A stretch of 5,571 nt of DNA, taken from Roseovarius sp. THAF27. GTDB lineage: Bacteria > Pseudomonadota > Alphaproteobacteria > Rhodobacterales > Rhodobacteraceae. The position numbers and the translations under genes are program-made. This document shows, in pieces, positions 4,663-5,571 of the stretch (positions within the stretch are counted from its first letter, which is position 1; every line of letters begins with the position of its first letter). Under the pieces are notes generated by a model. The model was given only the letters and a program-made list of their open reading frames with translations, searched no databases and was not told the DNA's origin. Location: the NCBI RefSeq assembly GCF_009363655.1, contig NZ_CP045397.1:1-5571 (forward strand), in the 5' to 3' direction.

Positions 4663-4685
4663 AAACGTGTCTGAGGATTATGATC

Positions 4686-5321
4686 ATGGATTTCGAAAGA
4701 GCGTTTGGTGCTGACATTCGCGAGGTCGGCAAAGGTGAGCGTGAGGGTCACCCCACGCACGTGGTTCGCGCCTCACGCACCTATCGGACCAGTCAGGCCG
4801 ACTTATGGACTGCAATCACCGATAAACAGCGGATAGAACGCTGGTTCGGTAATGTCTTCGGCGACTTCAAACCCGGTGGACGGTTTTCCATCGAGGGCAA
4901 CGCAGACGGCGACATAATCTCCTGCGATCCGCAGCATACCTTGGCTCTCACTTGGGAGTTTGGCGGAAACATGAGTTGGGTCACTGCGACGATCCAGGAT
5001 TTGGAGGACGGCGCGCTGTTGACGCTTGAACACGAACTTCCGACTGACGAGGAAAGCGAAGCGCATTGGGAGAAATATGGCCCCGGCGCAACAGGCGTTG
5101 GCTGGGAAATGGCAATGCTGGGGCTGGACGGCCATGTGCAAACGAACGGCCAAAGTGTGATTGTGGCGGGTCAGGCATGGGCAGAAGGAGAAGACGGCAA
5201 GAGCAGGTTGCGTTTCTGGGCGGAGGCATGGGGGAAGGCCCATGCTGAAGATGGCACGCCCATGAAGATCGCGATGGAAACTGCCGCTCGCACCGCAAAT
5301 TTCTACACCGGGGAAGAGTGA
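4686..5321 (+). CDS. SRPBCC/AHSA1-domain protein
   Basis: A 211-residue protein of the SRPBCC (START/Bet v1-like) superfamily, close to the AHSA1-like group. Visible marks are the opening strand THVVRASRTYRTSQADLWTA (24-43), the helix TDKQRIERWFG (45-55), the KPGGRFSIEG hairpin (62-71), the strand TLALTWEFGGN (85-95), and a C-terminal helix from about 178 to 206. The fold makes a deep hydrophobic pocket for a small lipophilic ligand, which is not identifiable here. GAGGA at 4673-4677 is 8 nt from the ATG at 4686 but only 2 nt from an in-frame ATG at 4680, so I prefer 4686. The stop overlaps the arsR start by one base (TGATG), so the genes are translationally coupled. Such ArsR-SRPBCC pairs are common in bacterial chromosomes. 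Their role is often unclear, with stress, detoxification or ligand sensing proposed. Confidence 0.85.
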   Translation: MDFERAFGADIREVGKGEREGHPTHVVRASRTYRTSQADLWTAITDKQRIERWFGNVFGDFKPGGRFSIEGNADGDIISCDPQHTLALTWEFGGNMSWVTATIQDLEDGALLTLEHELPTDEESEAHWEKYGPGATGVGWEMAMLGLDGHVQTNGQSVIVAGQAWAEGEDGKSRLRFWAEAWGKAHAEDGTPMKIAMETAARTANFYTGEE

Positions 5322-5571
5322 TGCACGCTTTCGATGTTCTGTCAGACCCCGTACGACGACGAACGCTGGAGCTGATAGCCCAGAAAGAGCACGCATCAGG
5401 TGAAATCGTCAACGTCATCGAAGCTGAATTTGGCATTTCACAATCAGCAGTGTCACAGCATCTTCGCATCTTGCGCGATGCCGGATTTGCACAGGTGCGC
5501 AGAAAAGGTGCAAGACGGTGCTATTCGATTGATCCAACAGGCTTCGAAGATGTGCAGGGGTGGCTTGATCA
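5321..5571 (+). CDS. ArsR-family transcriptional regulator, N-terminal part (continues at base 1)
   Basis: The first 83 residues of a winged-helix repressor, starting MHAFDVLSDPVRRRTLELIA, which is the classic ArsR opening helix. Residues 37-56 (FGISQSAVSQHLRILRDAGF) are the helix-turn-helix with the recognition helix, and 57-70 (AQVRRKGARRCYSI) form the wing. The metal-binding ELCVCDL motif of ArsR/SmtB sensors is absent and Cys67 is the only cysteine here, so metal sensing is unlikely. The frame runs off the window after two bases of a codon that base 1 completes, giving a 110-residue protein, the usual length for this group. It starts within the SRPBCC stop and most likely represses that operon through the palindrome at 4643-4662. 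The inducing signal is unknown. Confidence 0.92.
   Translation, partial: MHAFDVLSDPVRRRTLELIAQKEHASGEIVNVIEAEFGISQSAVSQHLRILRDAGFAQVRRKGARRCYSIDPTGFEDVQGWLD

Overview
The window reads as one complete small circular mobilisable plasmid of about 5.6 kb, opened inside a gene. The last 251 bases encode the N-terminal 83 residues of an ArsR-family regulator. The first 82 bases, in the matching frame, encode a fitting C-terminal tail and stop. Joining end to start gives an uninterrupted 110-residue protein. The GC-rich coding sequence, the MobQ-type (MobA/MobL) relaxase with a TraD-like accessory protein, and the Rep/helix-turn-helix architecture suggest an alphaproteobacterial host, perhaps Rhodobacterales. 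That assignment is an inference from protein style and was not tested.

Layout. (1) Mobilisation, 175-2383: a minus-strand relaxase (175-1407) diverges from a plus-strand pair (1560-2383), with an RSF1010-like oriT core between them (1462-1494). The pair is a small TraD/MobC-like accessory protein and, overlapping it by 4 nt, a coiled-coil protein with one membrane segment. (2) Replication, 2384-3882: a 522-bp non-coding stretch with hairpins, a 24-bp perfect palindrome, a 19-bp inverted repeat, AT-rich iteron-like repeats and a rep promoter precedes a winged-helix replication protein (2906-3475). A helix-turn-helix/coiled-coil protein (3487-3882) follows. (3) A PemK/MazF-like toxin gene (3892-4275) is the third gene of the rep operon. 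It has no recognisable MazE/PemI antitoxin beside it. (4) A 410-bp non-coding stretch (4276-4685) holds a foldable RNA region ending in a strong intrinsic terminator, a hairpin with a 17-bp perfect stem and a possible pseudoknot, and a promoter with a 20-bp perfect palindrome. (5) Cargo, 4686 through the junction to 82: an SRPBCC/AHSA1-domain protein and an ArsR regulator, translationally coupled and probably autoregulated through that palindrome.

How it fits together: the relaxase and accessory proteins process oriT for transfer using a helper conjugation system, since no type IV secretion or coupling-protein genes are present. Rep and the repeats upstream of it drive and control replication. 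The HTH-PemK pair may stabilise the plasmid. The ArsR-SRPBCC pair is the only accessory module, and its substrate or signal is unknown. The 92 bp between the arsR stop and the mobA stop (83-174) hold no clear terminator or gene. The most unusual parts are the rep control region, where an operator-like repeat covers the start codon, the PemK gene without a classical antitoxin, and the structured non-coding stretch at 4281-4513.
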